A DNA stretch of 64,000 bases from Maricaulis sp048270265 (GTDB lineage Bacteria > Pseudomonadota > Alphaproteobacteria > Caulobacterales > Maricaulaceae). Location of the stretch: contig NZ_JBLWTD010000014.1 of NCBI RefSeq assembly GCF_048270265.1, forward strand, positions 11,604 through 75,603. The letters are read 5' to 3'. A program made the position numbers and the translations under genes. A model generated the notes under the pieces. The model made no database searches, was not told where the DNA came from, and saw nothing but the letters and a program-made list of their open reading frames with translations. Each line of letters starts with the position of its first letter. Positions within the stretch are counted from its first letter, which is position 1. Positions 61,783 to 64,000 of this stretch are shown here, one piece after another.

Positions 61783-62226
61783 TCAGCGGATCTGCACTTC
61801 ACCAGCACGAAACTCGAACATCACGACGCAATTCTGCAGGATATCGACACCGTCGAGCGGCTGAAAACGCCAGTCCGACACTGTCCGCAATGCGGCCCGG
61901 TTGAAGGGGCCATCGGGCACAGCGCGGGCAACGCGGGCACGGTGAACGCTGCCGTCCGAGTAAACATGGAAGCGCACGACCACCCAGCCCTGCCGTCCGT
62001 GAGAATAGGGACCGGCCGGATAGGCCGGGGTTGGAGCCGACACAGCGGCCAGGGTCGAGCCGCGGCAATCCTCGGGACCAATCATCAAATCGACATTGGG
62101 CGGGGTCGGGTAGACATCGACGGGCCGGAACGGCGCGCGCTGCGGTGCCGACGGCAACAGCCCGCCGGGCAAGGCAGCACAGCCGGCAAGAGACAGGCAA
62201 ATCAGGGCGAGCAGGGAACGGATCAT
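61783..62226 (-). CDS. Lipoprotein with TonB C-terminal-like domain
   Basis: A 147-residue protein with a lipoprotein signal ending in LAGC (about residue 16). The second half resembles the TonB C-terminal domain (GRQGWVVVRFHVYSDGSVHR, then FNRAALRTVSDWRFQP) and ends with a strand carrying the second Cys of a likely disulfide. It lacks the TM anchor and Pro-rich spacer of a true TonB, so it is not an energy transducer in the usual sense. The ATG at 62226 starts the lipoprotein signal. Confidence 0.78.
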   Translation of the reverse strand: MIRSLLALICLSLAGCAALPGGLLPSAPQRAPFRPVDVYPTPPNVDLMIGPEDCRGSTLAAVSAPTPAYPAGPYSHGRQGWVVVRFHVYSDGSVHRARVARAVPDGPFNRAALRTVSDWRFQPLDGVDILQNCVVMFEFRAGEVQIR

Positions 62227-62278
62227 GAGCGACAAGCTAGCGCGCGGCATGGCCGAAGCAAACCGGACGCGCAGCGCC

Positions 62279-62316
62279 GCGGCACCGGATGCAGGCCGCG
62301 TCCGGTGCCGCTTTTT
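62279..62316 (+). terminator. Plus-strand intrinsic terminator without an assigned gene
   Basis: A perfect 11-bp stem GCGGCACCGGA / TCCGGTGCCGC with an 11-base loop is followed by TTTTT on the plus strand only. The neighbours diverge, so no annotated plus-strand gene ends here. Confidence 0.75.
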
Positions 62317-62375
62317 ACGTCGCATATAAACTTCATCATTTCGACGGTTCTAATTCCGGCATCGAACTTGTAGGA

Positions 62376-62390
62376 TTAATCGGAAGTTAC
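62376..62390 (+). promoter_or_regulatory. CtrA-like box TTAA-N7-TTAC
   Basis: TTAATCGGAAGTTAC matches the CtrA consensus TTAA-N7-TTAA at 7 of 8 specified bases and continues with CAT, as many CtrA sites do. It is 65 bases before the last gene's ATG, a usual promoter position. CtrA control is inferred. Confidence 0.45.
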
Positions 62391-62454
62391 CATTGATTGG
62401 CCCGGATTGGCACAGAGCCTTGTCCGCCAAGTGTTTTACAAGGTGCGTTGCGTC

Positions 62455-64000
62455 ATGTCGTTGTTGCCCACAGCTCACGCCGGACAGTCCTTCGGCTCAC
62501 GCCGGATCGACTTCATCACTGTTTCCGGAGAGATCTCCAGCTCCGACGCCGGCACAGGCCGCGTCACCGACGGTGACGGTGTCGTCCATGACATCCGCCT
62601 GCTGGAGCGAACCAGCGCCCTCGCCGCCGGCGATACCGCAACGGTCCTGCGCGTCCAGTCGGGCCCCAGCCGGCGTTCCCGGCCGGTCGCCATCATCAAT
62701 CACTCCCGGAATGTCTGGATGCGTGCCGCACCGGATGCCACCTCGATCCTGGCCCGTTCCGGCGTGACACGGACCCTGAACTGGTGGCTGTCCGTTCTCT
62801 TGCTGGCACTGGTCGCTGTCGCGGCTGCCTGGCCGGCCCTGCACACCTTCCTCACCGAGTTGAACGGCACCATGATGACGGGCCTGCCGGCCTTTGACAT
62901 TTACGCCGAACTTGGTGCGCGCATGCCTGGCCTTGCCAGCTGGCGGCTCGATTTGGCGCTGCCAACTGGCCTGTTTGACGGCATCGCCGCCCTGGGCGTG
63001 GTACCGATGAACCAGCTGACGGAATGGGGCCTCGCAACCGGCGTCGCCATTCTGGCTCTCATCGCATTCTTCGCGCGCTCCTGGCGCCTGCTCTACGTGC
63101 CGGCCCTGGCACTGCTCTGCCTTGTCTCCGGCGCCATTCTGGCCAGCCCGGTGGCAACATTGCTGATGGTCGGCGGCTCCGTTCTGCTGTTCATCATCGG
63201 CGGTTTCATCAACCGGGTCCGCGATGGTGGCCGCTTCAATGCCCGCGTCGAGCGCCTGGCCGAATATGTCCTGCGCCATCCGCCCGAGGAAGGCGTTCGC
63301 ACCTCCGAGGCCTCCCGCTCCGCGCCGATCGCACCGGAACCCCTTGCCGCCGCCGTGGCAGCCACCGCGATCGCAACAGCGTCAGCCGTTGCCGAAGGCG
63401 ATGATGCCGCCACGCAAACCAGCGAAGACGCCCGGCCCGAGGAAATGGCTGTGGTCGAAACGGAAATCGTGGAAGCGTCCGATACCGCCGCCGAGCCAGC
63501 CCAATCCGCCGCCAATGGCGAAGTCGCCGCTGAAGCCGATTCCGCGACATCATCCGAAGCTGAAGTCGAAGCTGCGGCAGCAGCCATCGACGATGCGGAC
63601 ACTGAAGCGGAAACAACCGCGAGGACGGCGGACGAGGCTGAACCGGAGGTCGAAGCTGCCGCCAATGCGGACACGGCTCCCGAGCCGGATTCCGGATCCG
63701 GCGACGAAGCGCCTGTCCCGGCTGACAGCGAGATCGACGCCGAAGATGATCTGCCGAGCCTGGAAGCCGTGGCAGCCGCCGCCGCGATAACGGACAGCGA
63801 ACGCGCAGGACTGAGTGCCGAAGCCGGCACCGGTTCCGCAACTCCGCTCGATGACGACCGCACGATGGCCGTCGCCGCCCCGCCGCCCATGCCGGCCCCC
63901 TCCCCGCCACAGGCGCGGGAGGCCTTGCTGGAAGCGCCTGACAGCGCGGCGCGGCTGGCCCTGATCGAAAGCCTGGTCGCCGGGCTGATCGCCAGCAGCG
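62455..64000 (+). CDS. Large multi-pass membrane protein with acidic Ala-rich domain (partial)
   Basis: An open frame of 515 codons without a stop runs off the window edge. Residues 1-105 are soluble (MSLLPTAHAGQSFGSRRIDF start). Four hydrophobic helices follow (about 109-126, 191-208, 212-229 and 232-252), then a 200-residue Ala/Glu/Asp-rich region (about 280-485) with low complexity and finally QAREALLEAPDSAARLALIE, which resembles a helix start. I do not recognise the family. The frame is supported by its length and codon-position bias. It is divergent from the lipoprotein gene and has a CtrA-like box upstream. Confidence 0.75.
   Translation, partial: MSLLPTAHAGQSFGSRRIDFITVSGEISSSDAGTGRVTDGDGVVHDIRLLERTSALAAGDTATVLRVQSGPSRRSRPVAIINHSRNVWMRAAPDATSILARSGVTRTLNWWLSVLLLALVAVAAAWPALHTFLTELNGTMMTGLPAFDIYAELGARMPGLASWRLDLALPTGLFDGIAALGVVPMNQLTEWGLATGVAILALIAFFARSWRLLYVPALALLCLVSGAILASPVATLLMVGGSVLLFIIGGFINRVRDGGRFNARVERLAEYVLRHPPEEGVRTSEASRSAPIAPEPLAAAVAATAIATASAVAEGDDAATQTSEDARPEEMAVVETEIVEASDTAAEPAQSAANGEVAAEADSATSSEAEVEAAAAAIDDADTEAETTARTADEAEPEVEAAANADTAPEPDSGSGDEAPVPADSEIDAEDDLPSLEAVAAAAAITDSERAGLSAEAGTGSATPLDDDRTMAVAAPPPMPAPSPPQAREALLEAPDSAARLALIESLVAGLIASS

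Noticed and set aside
63093..63910. Ser/Ala-rich minus-strand frames at the right edge
   Set aside because: They are antisense to the acidic Ala-rich region of the plus-strand gene, and their low complexity mirrors it.

Overview
The window is GC-rich chromosomal DNA from an alphaproteobacterium, most likely of the Caulobacterales/Maricaulales group (Maricaulis-like). The reasons are a DivL homologue with tyrosine in place of the phospho-histidine, the alphaproteobacterial-type AddB, a TIGR02300 FYDLN-acid protein, an AccD without its zinc-ribbon cysteines, and the core orders lptC-lptA-lptB-rpoN-hpf-ptsN, aroA-cmk-rpsA-ihfB and trpF-trpB-(brnTA)-trpA-accD-folC. No phage, transposase or CRISPR array was seen.

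Region 1 (1-4.2 kb) holds the end of a CcmI-like TPR gene, a small exported protein, a soluble GAF/PAS histidine kinase and an acyl-CoA desaturase. Region 2 (4.18-14.74 kb) is one tightly packed ten-gene operon for beta-oxidation-type catabolism: three acyl-CoA dehydrogenases, two SDRs, an acyl-CoA synthetase, a MaoC hydratase, a thioesterase, a thiolase and a quinone oxidoreductase. The first two dehydrogenases look like a heteromeric pair, because only one keeps the catalytic glutamate. Region 3 (14.8-24.2 kb) is accessory: a sterol-desaturase-family protein, a Crp/Fnr regulator, an exported M28-type peptidase, mscL, a beta-helix lipoprotein, an HxlR regulator, a bile-acid-symporter-family transporter and an N-acyl-D-amino-acid deacylase-like amidohydrolase. 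Region 4 (24.2-25.6 kb) is mostly intergenic and carries four palindromic repeat units around a DUF6481-like gene.

Region 5 (25.6-30.8 kb) has an NDUFA9-like protein, tRNA-Leu(CAG), a membrane-anchored Clp-fold protease-like protein, a GNAT, an unrecognised SGNH-like protein and RNase D. Region 6 (30.9-42 kb) is core: LPS export, sigma-54 and the nitrogen PTS, tRNA-Ala(GGC), aroA-cmk-rpsA and ihfB. Region 7 (42-49.3 kb) is the trp/accD/folC block. A BrnT/BrnA toxin-antitoxin module with a dense palindromic operator sits between trpB and trpA. Region 8 (49.4-62.2 kb, mostly minus strand) has trxA, addAB, murU-amgK (MurNAc recycling), tsaE, divL and a TonB-domain lipoprotein, with one plus-strand ferredoxin. 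The window ends inside a large membrane protein gene (62455 to the edge) with a CtrA-like box upstream.

The main points for follow-up are the DivL tyrosine, the toxin-antitoxin module inside the trp operon, the heteromeric acyl-CoA dehydrogenase operon of unknown substrate, the clustered palindromic repeats, a 50-residue gene with a strong Shine-Dalgarno, and an unexplained plus-strand terminator between divergent genes at 62.3 kb. Function assignments come from recognising motifs by eye; no database search was run.
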